Assembly: GCF_025860405.1 (NCBI RefSeq)
Contig: NZ_CP063785.1
Location: forward strand, 5,147,390 to 5,211,389
From: Tolypothrix sp. PCC 7712
GTDB lineage: Bacteria > Cyanobacteriota > Cyanobacteriia > Cyanobacteriales > Nostocaceae
Length of the DNA stretch: 64,000 nt
Reading direction: 5' to 3'
The notes under the pieces were generated by a model. That model was not told the DNA's origin. It saw only the letters and a list, made by a program, of their open reading frames with translations, and did no database searches. The position numbers were made by a program, and so were the translations under genes. Positions 56,952 to 64,000 of the stretch are shown here, piece by piece (positions within the stretch are counted from its first letter, which is position 1; each line of letters begins with the position of its first letter).

Positions 56952-57515
56952 ATGACGAAATCAGGTGATCCAGGTACAGCCTACCAACTGACATTATTTG
57001 CCCTGGAAGCTGTGGCGACGGCTGCCCCCACAACTCATGATCGTGATAAAGTTGACCATCAACTAACCTGTCATAAGGTAGATAATTCCGCTTCCGCTCC
57101 TGGCTTACCACTTGCCCAGGAGCATTTTACTGTTCCAGAACAACAAACTGGGGATGCTGCTGTTCTGGAACAGGATACACAGGAAGCTTTACCAATAGTT
57201 GAATACTTGGAGAAAATCGCGGGCGTTGTTCTGGAACGTGATACCAAAAATGCTGTTCCAGAACATACTCAATGGGTGGAAGAGTACAGACCATCAACTC
57301 GTAAAGGTCATTTGTACTACCGCTACTGCTATAAGCAAAGCCGGAAGATTAAGCATATTCATATACCCGGCGGGAATACGCGATCGCACTTGGCCCAAAA
57401 TCGAAAGTCGCAAGTTGAAATTGCGATCGCATCTGGTAACTCGCCGGGGGAAATTAGGAAGCTGATTTCTTCTTGGAAATGCGATCGCACTCCAAGAAGC
57501 GCCGGAACTCATTGA
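56952..57515 (+). CDS. Hypothetical protein with GTTCCAGAAC-encoded repeats
   Basis: 187 residues. A low-complexity N-terminal half contains four short Val-Pro/Leu-Glu-Gln/Arg repeats, each coded around the palindrome GTTCCAGAAC or its complement. The C-terminal ~75 residues look like a folded domain (WVEEYRPSTRKGHLYYRYCY, KHIHIPGGN...) common in cyanobacteria next to recombination functions, from memory. It contains three HIP1 sites near its end. The last 62 bp overlap the opposite-strand gene at 57454. Confidence 0.65.
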   Translation: MTKSGDPGTAYQLTLFALEAVATAAPTTHDRDKVDHQLTCHKVDNSASAPGLPLAQEHFTVPEQQTGDAAVLEQDTQEALPIVEYLEKIAGVVLERDTKNAVPEHTQWVEEYRPSTRKGHLYYRYCYKQSRKIKHIHIPGGNTRSHLAQNRKSQVEIAIASGNSPGEIRKLISSWKCDRTPRSAGTH

Positions 57516-57756
57516 AAATTTCCCAGCGTACACCAGCAGTCATTTCACTTTCATGATTAATGGGGCGGGAGTATTGCCGACGCTTAATTTTTAAAAACTC
57601 GGTGATTAATTGCTCTACTGGGTCAACGCCTAAATCTACAGTCCTGGCGTAATCCATAATCGGCTGTTCCAGAACAATCGGAACCCGAATTGTCTTAGTT
57701 TCACCACTGCGCCAACTGCTACCAGTTGGCCAACTGCTGCTAGTTCTTCCGCCCAT
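57454..57756 (-). CDS. Hypothetical protein, tail-to-tail overlap with 56952 gene
   Basis: 100 residues. The body TKTIRVPIVLEQPIMDYART...DPVEQLITEFLKIKRRQ is helical and protein-like, with one more GTTCCAGAAC-coded Val-Leu-Glu-Gln. The C-terminal ~20 codons lie under the end of the opposite gene. The N-terminal ~20 residues are Ser/Trp/Gly-rich and the true start may be further in. It could be a small DNA-binding or partition-type protein; that is a guess from composition only. Confidence 0.55.
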   Translation of the reverse strand: MGGRTSSSWPTGSSWRSGETKTIRVPIVLEQPIMDYARTVDLGVDPVEQLITEFLKIKRRQYSRPINHESEMTAGVRWEIFNEFRRFLECDRISKKKSAS

Positions 57757-58120
57757 AACTTAAACTGCCGTGTGACACGGCAATTTTACCTCATCTCCCT
57801 TATCCCCAGTCCCCAGTCCCCATTACCCATTACCCAATGCCCAATTGCCAGCTGGCAAGTTACTCTACTCATCTAGTGTCAAGCATTCTCAATAAGTAAA
57901 CAGTTGGCGATCGCCAAACCTAGAGGCCCGCGACCAGGGGTGAAAGTATTGATTTTTCGTGGTAATTTCTTTGTAGAGTGCTTAAAAGCAAAAATATTAT
58001 TGCGATTCAGTATCATTTAGTTGCTAAAACATGAAAAATGCGATCGCAAAAAAAACTTGAGTAGGGTACAACTCAAAATGCGATCGCACAACAACAATGA
58101 GCAGCTAGTTCCCTAGCCAG
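57757..58120. other. Intergenic region with short pyrimidine tandem repeats
   Basis: 364 bp. A run of heptamer-like CCCCAGT and CCCATTA units occurs at 57800-57842, and three HIP1 octamers (57908, 58039, 58081) lie further on. No gene or strong hairpin was identified. Confidence 0.55.
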
Positions 58121-58309
58121 TCATGGGTCAATCCTAAGCGATGGGGGGAGTAGTTCAGCCATCTCCAGCAATTTGTCGCATTCTTCCCAAGCTTTATCAG
58201 CAATGCCTTGTAGCGATTTAGCCAAAACTTCCGGGTTATCCATTTCACCGCTCAGGATTTGGCCAATTAGATAGCCAAGGGAGAGTACAAAGTCAGTTTT
58301 GTTAATCAT
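58121..58309 (-). CDS. Small helical protein coupled to the integrase
   Basis: 62 residues, acidic and helical (KTDFVLSLGYLIGQILSGEM, then the PEVLAKSLQGIADKAWEECDKLLEM helix pair). It overlaps the end of the tyrosine recombinase gene by four bases, so both come from one message. An accessory or excisionase-like role is possible by position only, since no HTH is visible. Confidence 0.65.
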   Translation of the reverse strand: MINKTDFVLSLGYLIGQILSGEMDNPEVLAKSLQGIADKAWEECDKLLEMAELLPPSLRIDP

Positions 58310-58890
58310 AGAGTTGCGATCGCTCCTTTGATTTCATCAATGTCTACTTCCAAATAAGGGTCAAGCCCTTTGTTGTCTCTATGTCCGGTGATGCGGCGAA
58401 TAATTGCTTTATCCGTACCATTTTTACGAAGTTTATTTACCAAGCTACGCCGGGTAGTGTGAGTTGAGATTCCTTTTGTCCCCAGCCCAGCCGCCTCAGT
58501 TGCCCGCCGGAGGATGTCATAGGCATTGCGCCAGGTAATCGGCTTTGTGCCACACCGCGACGGAAACAGCCAAACCGTATTAGAGGAGTAATCAAATTTT
58601 GACAGCGATTCTCTCAGGTTCTCATGTACTGGGATTTCCACCGTATCCGCAGTTCCATCGGGCCTGTGCTTACGAATAATCGCCGGAAAAACCAAAACTT
58701 CTTTGGGGCGGCCATTGCGATCGTAAACATCACTCACCCTCAACTGGAGGAGAGCGCCCCACCGCTCGCCAGTGTACCAAGCCAAATCAAGCAGAAGTTT
58801 ATACCTGTCAGTTTTAATTTGTTTTCGGATTTTTACAAAATCAGCATCATTAATTACTGCCGCTTTACCGGATCTGTTATTTTTAGGCAT
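58306..58890 (-). CDS. Tyrosine recombinase (integrase), catalytic domain only
   Basis: 195 residues from the ATG at 58890; the frame reaches a TTG at 58998, but the extra residues are unlike an integrase. Catalytic residues are in order: Arg in TGERWGALLQL, His-x-x-Arg in STHTTRRSL, His in ITGHRD, and the nucleophile Tyr in LDPYLEVD. The N-terminal core-binding domain of full integrases (~100 residues) is missing, so this is a short form, as in some mobile-element and XerC/D-like stand-alone enzymes. It points leftward, beside the start of the rightward structural-type operon. Confidence 0.85.
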   Translation of the reverse strand: MPKNNRSGKAAVINDADFVKIRKQIKTDRYKLLLDLAWYTGERWGALLQLRVSDVYDRNGRPKEVLVFPAIIRKHRPDGTADTVEIPVHENLRESLSKFDYSSNTVWLFPSRCGTKPITWRNAYDILRRATEAAGLGTKGISTHTTRRSLVNKLRKNGTDKAIIRRITGHRDNKGLDPYLEVDIDEIKGAIATL

Positions 58891-59103
58891 ACAACAATTA
58901 GATTTTGAATATTCCGCTTTTACCCAAAAAAAAGGTGAAAGCGGAATTTTGTGTATAAGTACTATTAGTAAATATTTGCTCAATCCTAAGCGCTGCAATA
59001 GTTCCGCGTCCTCAGTGAATATTCCACTTCTACATAAAAGTGGAAGATTTACTATTTTTTATGCTGCTATTACAACGGATTTATTCACTTCAAAAAATCC
59101 GAC

Positions 59104-59436
59104 ATGGCAGAACCAACTTTACAGCAAGTTTTCGGTGCAGGTGCTACACAAGACGCAACGAGTATCACAATACTAAAAGCAGATTTAGTTAGTACTGGTT
59201 TTACCTCTGCTACTTCTAATCGTGCCGAGCAAATTTTTGTAGCCATATTGCTTAAAGCTGACGATTATCTTAATGAAACAAATCAGGGAACAGATAACGA
59301 TATTCAAGTAACTATTGCTGATAGTGGATATCCTTCAATTGTTACTAGGAACAACGCACAGTACAGGCAAACAACCTACAACGTTAATCTTCAAAAAGCC
59401 GACTCAGGGTCAACCGTAGATCCAAACGATTACTAA
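59104..59436 (+). CDS. Hypothetical structural-type protein, first gene of rightward operon
   Basis: 110 residues, Thr/Ser/Asn/Ala-rich. The core SITILKADLVSTGFTSATSNRAEQIFVAILLKADDYL recurs in the third gene (60211-60723) as KIQKSALLGLTLTNNNRAESLFVGLL..., so these two are paralogues. No signal peptide. Phage virion-like composition. The next gene starts one base after the stop. Confidence 0.75.
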   Translation: MAEPTLQQVFGAGATQDATSITILKADLVSTGFTSATSNRAEQIFVAILLKADDYLNETNQGTDNDIQVTIADSGYPSIVTRNNAQYRQTTYNVNLQKADSGSTVDPNDY

Positions 59437-59437
59437 A

Positions 59438-60214
59438 ATGGCAATTGCGACTAGAACCGATAGCAGTTTGAGTGCAACGGTTACTCAAACAACATTAGTA
59501 AATGCTCTTAAAACTGCTTTTACTAATGCTGGATACAGTTCCCCAATATCTGATTACACATCAGGAACAGATAGAATACTTGTCTATCAATGGGATGTTG
59601 ATAATACAAAGGTACAGGGTATTAATTACTTGCGAGTAAGAATATCAAATACCCTTATTATTTATCAGCAACTATATACGACTTGGAACACTGGCACTAA
59701 TACAGGTACAAATAGTAGTAGTGAAGTAACCTACACTACGCTAGCAGCAACAAATACTATCGGTTTTGTCTCACTTAATGGCAGTACAGAATATAAACTT
59801 GTGCTGATTACACAGGGTACAACTTTTATTCCATTGGGGTTATTAGTACCTGCAAATAAACCTGATTGGTGGGATTTAAACAATTGGAGTTATGGTTTTA
59901 TCTTTCTCACTAGTACTATGCAAACATTACGAACTAGTAATGCAAACCCATACTCTAATACTGATTTTGATTACCTTACTAATACTACTAGAATTGCTAA
60001 CGTCAACGGCCAAACAAATCGACGTGATATTTTTTCTGGCTTAGTTCTACTATCGCAATCAAATCAAGGTAGCGCTGGTAGAACTTCTGATGATGTTGGT
60101 CAATACTGCGGTAATGGTAGCGCTAGGTATGATACGGCACCCGTTTTCGGAACATCACAGCAATACCTTGTTGTTGTGAATGCCGCTAGTGGAATAATTA
60201 TCAGGACGGCATGA
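59438..60214 (+). CDS. Hypothetical structural-type protein
   Basis: 258 residues, very rich in Thr, Ser, Asn, Gly and Tyr and poor in Lys/Glu, which suggests an all-beta, possibly surface or virion-associated protein. A Trp-rich patch lies at ~148-156 (KPDWWDLNNWSYG). No signal peptide or membrane helix is certain. Start at 59438 leaves one base after the previous stop, and its stop overlaps the next ATG by four bases. Family not recognised. Confidence 0.75.
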   Translation: MAIATRTDSSLSATVTQTTLVNALKTAFTNAGYSSPISDYTSGTDRILVYQWDVDNTKVQGINYLRVRISNTLIIYQQLYTTWNTGTNTGTNSSSEVTYTTLAATNTIGFVSLNGSTEYKLVLITQGTTFIPLGLLVPANKPDWWDLNNWSYGFIFLTSTMQTLRTSNANPYSNTDFDYLTNTTRIANVNGQTNRRDIFSGLVLLSQSNQGSAGRTSDDVGQYCGNGSARYDTAPVFGTSQQYLVVVNAASGIIIRTA

Positions 60215-60723
60215 ATCGCACTGTTTCTCCTAACGTGAAATTCTCACAACTTAGCACAGTAACAACGAAGGTATTACCACCTAATTTATCTACAGTGCTA
60301 ACTATTTCCTCGTCTCAGAAACTTTCCTATTCACCAGTTTTGAAATATGCCAACAATAGCGGAATATCTAGCAATATTATTGGGGTCTTGCCTCGTAATT
60401 ACCCTACTACTTATTTTGTATTTTTTGGTGATGATTTTGTCCAAACCGCTACTCAAATAAAGATACAAAAAAGTGCTTTATTGGGCTTAACACTGACTAA
60501 CAATAATCGTGCTGAATCATTATTTGTTGGTTTGCTTGCAAGACTTATTAACTATACCGCTAGCGATACAGTCGGTAATGTCACTGCTAACCTATGGGGG
60601 GTTAATTTCACCGAGAATAAGCGAATTACCACAATAGAAATAGATTTATACAATCAGCTATCACTCACTAATGGATATGAAACACCAGACCTTACAACCA
60701 CTGTTACACCAGGAAGTTACTAA
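60211..60723 (+). CDS. Hypothetical structural-type protein, paralogue of the 59104 gene
   Basis: 170 residues. About residues 80-170 repeat the layout of the whole 59104 product: KIQKSALLGL, NNRAESLFVGLLA..., and an ending that mirrors its DxNDY-like tail (TPGSY). The N-terminal ~80 residues are Ser/Thr/Leu-rich and extra. It overlaps the previous gene by four bases and is two bases from the next. Confidence 0.75.
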   Translation: MNRTVSPNVKFSQLSTVTTKVLPPNLSTVLTISSSQKLSYSPVLKYANNSGISSNIIGVLPRNYPTTYFVFFGDDFVQTATQIKIQKSALLGLTLTNNNRAESLFVGLLARLINYTASDTVGNVTANLWGVNFTENKRITTIEIDLYNQLSLTNGYETPDLTTTVTPGSY

Positions 60724-60725
60724 TT

Positions 60726-61364
60726 ATGAGTTATTGCAAAGCAGGTGATAAACCGACAGTAAGGTATAAATTTGGAACTGGTAATGAAAAAACTTTTAAA
60801 AGCCCGTATGCACCTATAGAAGTAATTACTAAAAATACTCCTGTTGATGCTACTAGTAATTACAATCAGCAAGGTTTTAGGATAGGACTAAGTAGCATTA
60901 ATGCAGGGAATATTGGGCTAATTATTACAGATTATAAATTTGTAACAGCCCAAGGCATACTTTGCTTTATTTGGAAAGCTTGCGGTGAGTATTCTTGGGG
61001 TACTGGTTCCAGTTGTCCAGCAGGTTCTATTGAATTAGCCGCAGGTTGTCCAGCGCATTTAGTGACTGCTTATAGTGCTAGTTTTTACGAATTTAATACC
61101 AATGTAAAATGCCCATCACCGAACGTTGATAAAAGTTCGATTGAGGTTAGATATAACGGCTTGACAATCTTTCAAGACCAAGGCAATGGAACAGTAACTT
61201 TTGATGTGCAATGCTCTAATTGTCCCGATGGTCAGTGTGAATGCAAAACCTCAGAATACCCTGGATACTGTTGCAGTGATTGCAATTCATTGACGGGTGA
61301 GATAGCAACAATAAAAAGCGCTGTCAAAGTTTTAAACAGTAAGGGTAGTGTGTCTCATGTCTAG
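60726..61364 (+). CDS. Cys-rich hypothetical protein
   Basis: 212 residues. The N-terminal ~75 residues are beta-type. The rest has about 17 Cys, clustered at the end (CSNCPDGQCECKTSEYPGYC, then CSDC). Such density suggests disulfides outside the cytoplasm or metal binding. No signal peptide is obvious, as in phage-released structures. Its stop codon overlaps the start of the fibre gene by eight bases. Confidence 0.7.
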   Translation: MSYCKAGDKPTVRYKFGTGNEKTFKSPYAPIEVITKNTPVDATSNYNQQGFRIGLSSINAGNIGLIITDYKFVTAQGILCFIWKACGEYSWGTGSSCPAGSIELAAGCPAHLVTAYSASFYEFNTNVKCPSPNVDKSSIEVRYNGLTIFQDQGNGTVTFDVQCSNCPDGQCECKTSEYPGYCCSDCNSLTGEIATIKSAVKVLNSKGSVSHV

Positions 61365-63900
61365 CGAATGTACACAGTTGAAAGCAGAAATTGCCGCATT
61401 GAGACAAGAAGTAGCAAAGTTAAGAACGATTGACGAGAACGCTATTATTACTGCTGCTGTAAAAAAATCTGAAGCTTCCATTGTTCCTCAAATAGCGCCA
61501 GCAGTAGCAGCAGGTTTAACGATTGCTTATAACAAATTGGAACCGCAAATTAATAGCGCAGCGAGTAAAGCTAAAGACGCACTAGAAAGAACATTCAAGA
61601 ATGAATCAGCTATCACTAATAATGAAAAAAATACTCTAGAAGCTAAGAAATTAGCAGAGAAAGGAATATCGGAAGCGGTAGAAGCAAAACGCATCGGCAA
61701 TGAAGCCAAAGGAGAATCAACAAGTGCAAGTAGGGAAGCAAAGACAGCTAGTGATGCTGCTAAAAAAGCTGATGCGACTGCTACAGGAGCTAAACAACGT
61801 CTAGATGTTGCGGAGCCTAAAATATTTTCAGCAGATGAACGCTCTAAAATTGCTGAGACACAAGCAAAGCTAGCTAGAAAACAGGCACAAGAAACAGCAG
61901 GAGACTTAAAGCTAGTAGAGGGTGTTGCTAATCAGGCGGATTTAAAAGCAGGTAAAGCTATTAATAAATCAACTGATGCTATTAGTGATGCTGCAAAAGC
62001 TATTAAAGCCTCTGGTGATGCAGCTAGCGAAGCAAGAGATGCAAAGGGATTAATTGATGGAGTCAAGAAAACTTTAGGTGGACTAGGGGAAAAAATAGAG
62101 AAAGCTGAAAAATTAGCAGGTACAGCGATTGTTAATGCTGCTAAAGCTGTAGGTATTAGTGAGAACGCATTAAAAGCAGTTGCCAAATGGGGAGGAAGAA
62201 TTTTAGAAATTCTTGGTGTAGTAGCAAATATTCTTACCCTTATTGAGCAGATAGCAGTACTTGAAACATTAGGCGCAAGAATTGACGCAGTAGAAAGGGG
62301 TTTGGATGCATTAGGAAATAGTGTAAGCGGTGTATTGGGTACACTTTTTACCTTAAAAAGAAGAATTGAAGCAGTAGCCGGGACGGTTCCACCAGTTCGA
62401 GAGTTAGCTGACCAAGCAAGAATTGAAGCACTTAACGCGAGTAACCAAATACCTAAGATTAGGGAAGCTGCAAACAGTGCTTTAGGGATTGCTACTAATG
62501 CATTTCAGAAAGCGGTATCAGCACAAGGTACAGCTAATACTGCGGTTACTGTTGCTAGTGGTGCGAGTAGTGCAGCTAAAAAAGCTCAGGCTGATGCACT
62601 AAGGGCACAGGCAAAAGCTGAATTGGCTGATCAAAATGCCGGACTAGCCAGAAAAATTGGACAACAAGCCCTAAATATTGGTGGTAAAGCATTAGATTTG
62701 GGCGGTAAAGCCTTAACAACAGCACTCACAGCTATTGCGATCGCCCAACTAGTCAAAGGATTGCGGGGACTTCCTGGCCCGCGTGGACTTCAAGGACTAC
62801 CCGGACTAAGAGGCCCTAGAGGTTTTACAGGATTGCAAGGGGCACAAGGCATTCCTGGTAGAGATGGCGTGACAGCCGTTGTACAAGTGCAAGTACCAGG
62901 ACAGCCAGGGCCGCAAGGGCCACCAGGCCCACGGGGGGACATTGGCATTGGCAGAGATGGTAGACCAGGAATTAATGGAAGGGATGGGAAAGACATGAAC
63001 CCAGTAGACTTGGCAGAAATTAAAGCTCAACTTCGAGTCATAAACGCACAAACTACGGCTAATTTAGCCCTAACAAATTCAGCCAATAGTAAATTAGGCA
63101 GTCCTGGGGCGGGTGGAATTTCAGGAATGCTTACAAGATTTCAAAATGCTTTTGACAAATTCGACCAGTGGAGTAAAAAAACTCAGCTTTACTCATTAAT
63201 CACAATGTTTATTACTTTGCACAATGCCATGATGCTTAGTAATAATTTGGGTCAAACTTTAATTTCAATTGTTAATACTGGACTGCAAACAATCGGACTT
63301 AAAGACAGTAAAGACCAACCCTATGATGTGGGTAGCATAATTTCTAGCACCTTTGAAAACATGATTAAAGGTGTAATTGGTGAGGAAAATTATCAAACAC
63401 TTTCACAAGATTGGGCATTAGCTAACAGAATTTACCAAGCCACCGCAAATTTAATCAATCAAGTTTGGAATTTAGCCAACACGGTTACATCTGCACTTGA
63501 GATGATTGCTAGCTGGAATAATAAAGTTGGCAATGCACTAAGAAAATGGGGTGTTGTTGGTGGCAATGCATACTCTTGGATGCCAGAAAATCCTTCATTC
63601 CAGGATTCAAAATTAATTCGGGGATTAAATTTAGCTAACGAAGCTGCAAATACAGTCCAAGCTGTTGTTCAAGTTCCGCTTGATGTTATAACCCAAGTTC
63701 AAGATATCCAGCAAGCAAGAATCGAATTACAAAATTCAGCAACTCAAACGTCAGTAACTAACAATGGACAAACCATACCACCTTTAAGTGGTGTCCCAGT
63801 AGGAGAAGCCTCCAAAGTTAAAGAGACTGCTGATGCCAATAAATTAGTAAGTGCTGGATTAATTACAGACATTACAGACCAATTCAATGCTAATGAATAA
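61357..63900 (+). CDS. Large coiled-coil and collagen-like fibre protein
   Basis: 847 residues from the ATG at 61357 (a GTG at 61348 is in frame). Residues ~1-270 are an Ala/Lys/Glu-rich coiled coil with heptad register, followed by a hydrophobic segment (~285-310). More coiled coil runs to ~465. A collagen block of Gly-X-Y triplets at 62767-62995 (PGPRGLQGLPGLRGPRG) is interrupted by a Val-Gln-rich piece. The final ~300 residues are helical with a second hydrophobic stretch. A long trimeric fibre is the natural reading, as in phage tail or surface fibres. Confidence 0.85.
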   Translation: MSSECTQLKAEIAALRQEVAKLRTIDENAIITAAVKKSEASIVPQIAPAVAAGLTIAYNKLEPQINSAASKAKDALERTFKNESAITNNEKNTLEAKKLAEKGISEAVEAKRIGNEAKGESTSASREAKTASDAAKKADATATGAKQRLDVAEPKIFSADERSKIAETQAKLARKQAQETAGDLKLVEGVANQADLKAGKAINKSTDAISDAAKAIKASGDAASEARDAKGLIDGVKKTLGGLGEKIEKAEKLAGTAIVNAAKAVGISENALKAVAKWGGRILEILGVVANILTLIEQIAVLETLGARIDAVERGLDALGNSVSGVLGTLFTLKRRIEAVAGTVPPVRELADQARIEALNASNQIPKIREAANSALGIATNAFQKAVSAQGTANTAVTVASGASSAAKKAQADALRAQAKAELADQNAGLARKIGQQALNIGGKALDLGGKALTTALTAIAIAQLVKGLRGLPGPRGLQGLPGLRGPRGFTGLQGAQGIPGRDGVTAVVQVQVPGQPGPQGPPGPRGDIGIGRDGRPGINGRDGKDMNPVDLAEIKAQLRVINAQTTANLALTNSANSKLGSPGAGGISGMLTRFQNAFDKFDQWSKKTQLYSLITMFITLHNAMMLSNNLGQTLISIVNTGLQTIGLKDSKDQPYDVGSIISSTFENMIKGVIGEENYQTLSQDWALANRIYQATANLINQVWNLANTVTSALEMIASWNNKVGNALRKWGVVGGNAYSWMPENPSFQDSKLIRGLNLANEAANTVQAVVQVPLDVITQVQDIQQARIELQNSATQTSVTNNGQTIPPLSGVPVGEASKVKETADANKLVSAGLITDITDQFNANE

Positions 63901-63906
63901 TTAAAT

Positions 63907-64000
63907 ATGGCGTTACCTGAAGGTTTTTCTCCATTTGAACATTTACAAGATATGATTCGCCTCAATCACAACAAAATAGTTAGAAGCTATTTTAGTGATG
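63907..64000 (+). CDS. Start of next gene in the operon (truncated by window end)
   Basis: The ATG at 63907, six bases after the fibre gene stop, opens a frame that runs to the end of the window (MALPEGFSPFEHLQDMIRLN, then HNKIVRSYFSD). The sequence is protein-like and continues the operon. Too short to assign. Confidence 0.7.
   Translation, partial: MALPEGFSPFEHLQDMIRLNHNKIVRSYFSD

Noticed and set aside
1..64000. tRNA, rRNA or CRISPR arrays.
   Set aside because: I looked for TTCGA/TTCAA T-loop contexts, rRNA-like conserved stretches and regularly spaced direct repeats with unique spacers on both strands and found none that holds; the only regular repeats are the 213-bp array and the heptamers. 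A covariance-model scan would settle the tRNA question.

Overview
The window reads as chromosome of a filamentous, heterocyst-type (Nostocales) cyanobacterium. The grounds are frequent HIP1 octamers (GCGATCGC), heptameric tandem repeats, a CP12 gene, a c6-like cytochrome, a plant-type ferredoxin, a PEP-CTERM protein, and many large kinases carrying GAF or TPR modules. No rRNA, tRNA or CRISPR array was seen.

Region 1 (1-8.2 kb) is a signalling block. It holds a 5'-truncated Ser/Thr kinase with ten TPRs, a GAF histidine kinase followed by a receiver-CHAT (caspase-like) protein, and a second Ser/Thr kinase. Region 2 (8.2-31.8 kb) is mostly housekeeping and metabolism: a 2OG-Fe(II) oxygenase, an RNase D-like exonuclease, a TPR protein, a second-type EF-G, a sugar permease, an OmpR regulator, Tex, a ferredoxin, small membrane proteins, a c6-like cytochrome, an aldo/keto reductase and a rhodanese. 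This part is littered with repeats. Three copies of one MITE family have clean inverted ends and 10-bp target duplications, and one of them breaks a HAD-phosphatase gene. A 213-bp composite repeat stands in tandem, and an IS630 element has a frameshifted transposase.

Region 3 (31.8-52.1 kb) holds an OmpR regulator, an EamA transporter, a DUF4351/Rpn-type nuclease, a lytic transglycosylase with a small partner gene, an A-T-R carboxylate reductase-like NRPS protein, an 1802-residue Ser/Thr kinase-ATPase-GAF-histidine kinase, a nitroreductase remnant, CP12 and TlyA.

Region 4 (52.1 kb to the end) looks like a mobile or phage-derived element of a type I do not recognise. It has an IS110-like recombinase with a strongly folded non-coding flank, a seven-gene leftward operon of small proteins (two paralogues, a zinc ribbon, a degenerate primase-like domain), and a divergent XRE regulator behind a terminator and an inverted repeat. 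It also has a catalytic-domain-only tyrosine recombinase and a tightly packed rightward operon of repeat-poor, Ser/Thr/Asn-rich proteins. That operon ends in a coiled-coil/collagen-like fibre protein and a gene running off the window.

The strongest candidates for something undescribed are region 4 as a whole, the histidine kinase to receiver-CHAT pair, and the folded region beside the IS110-like gene.
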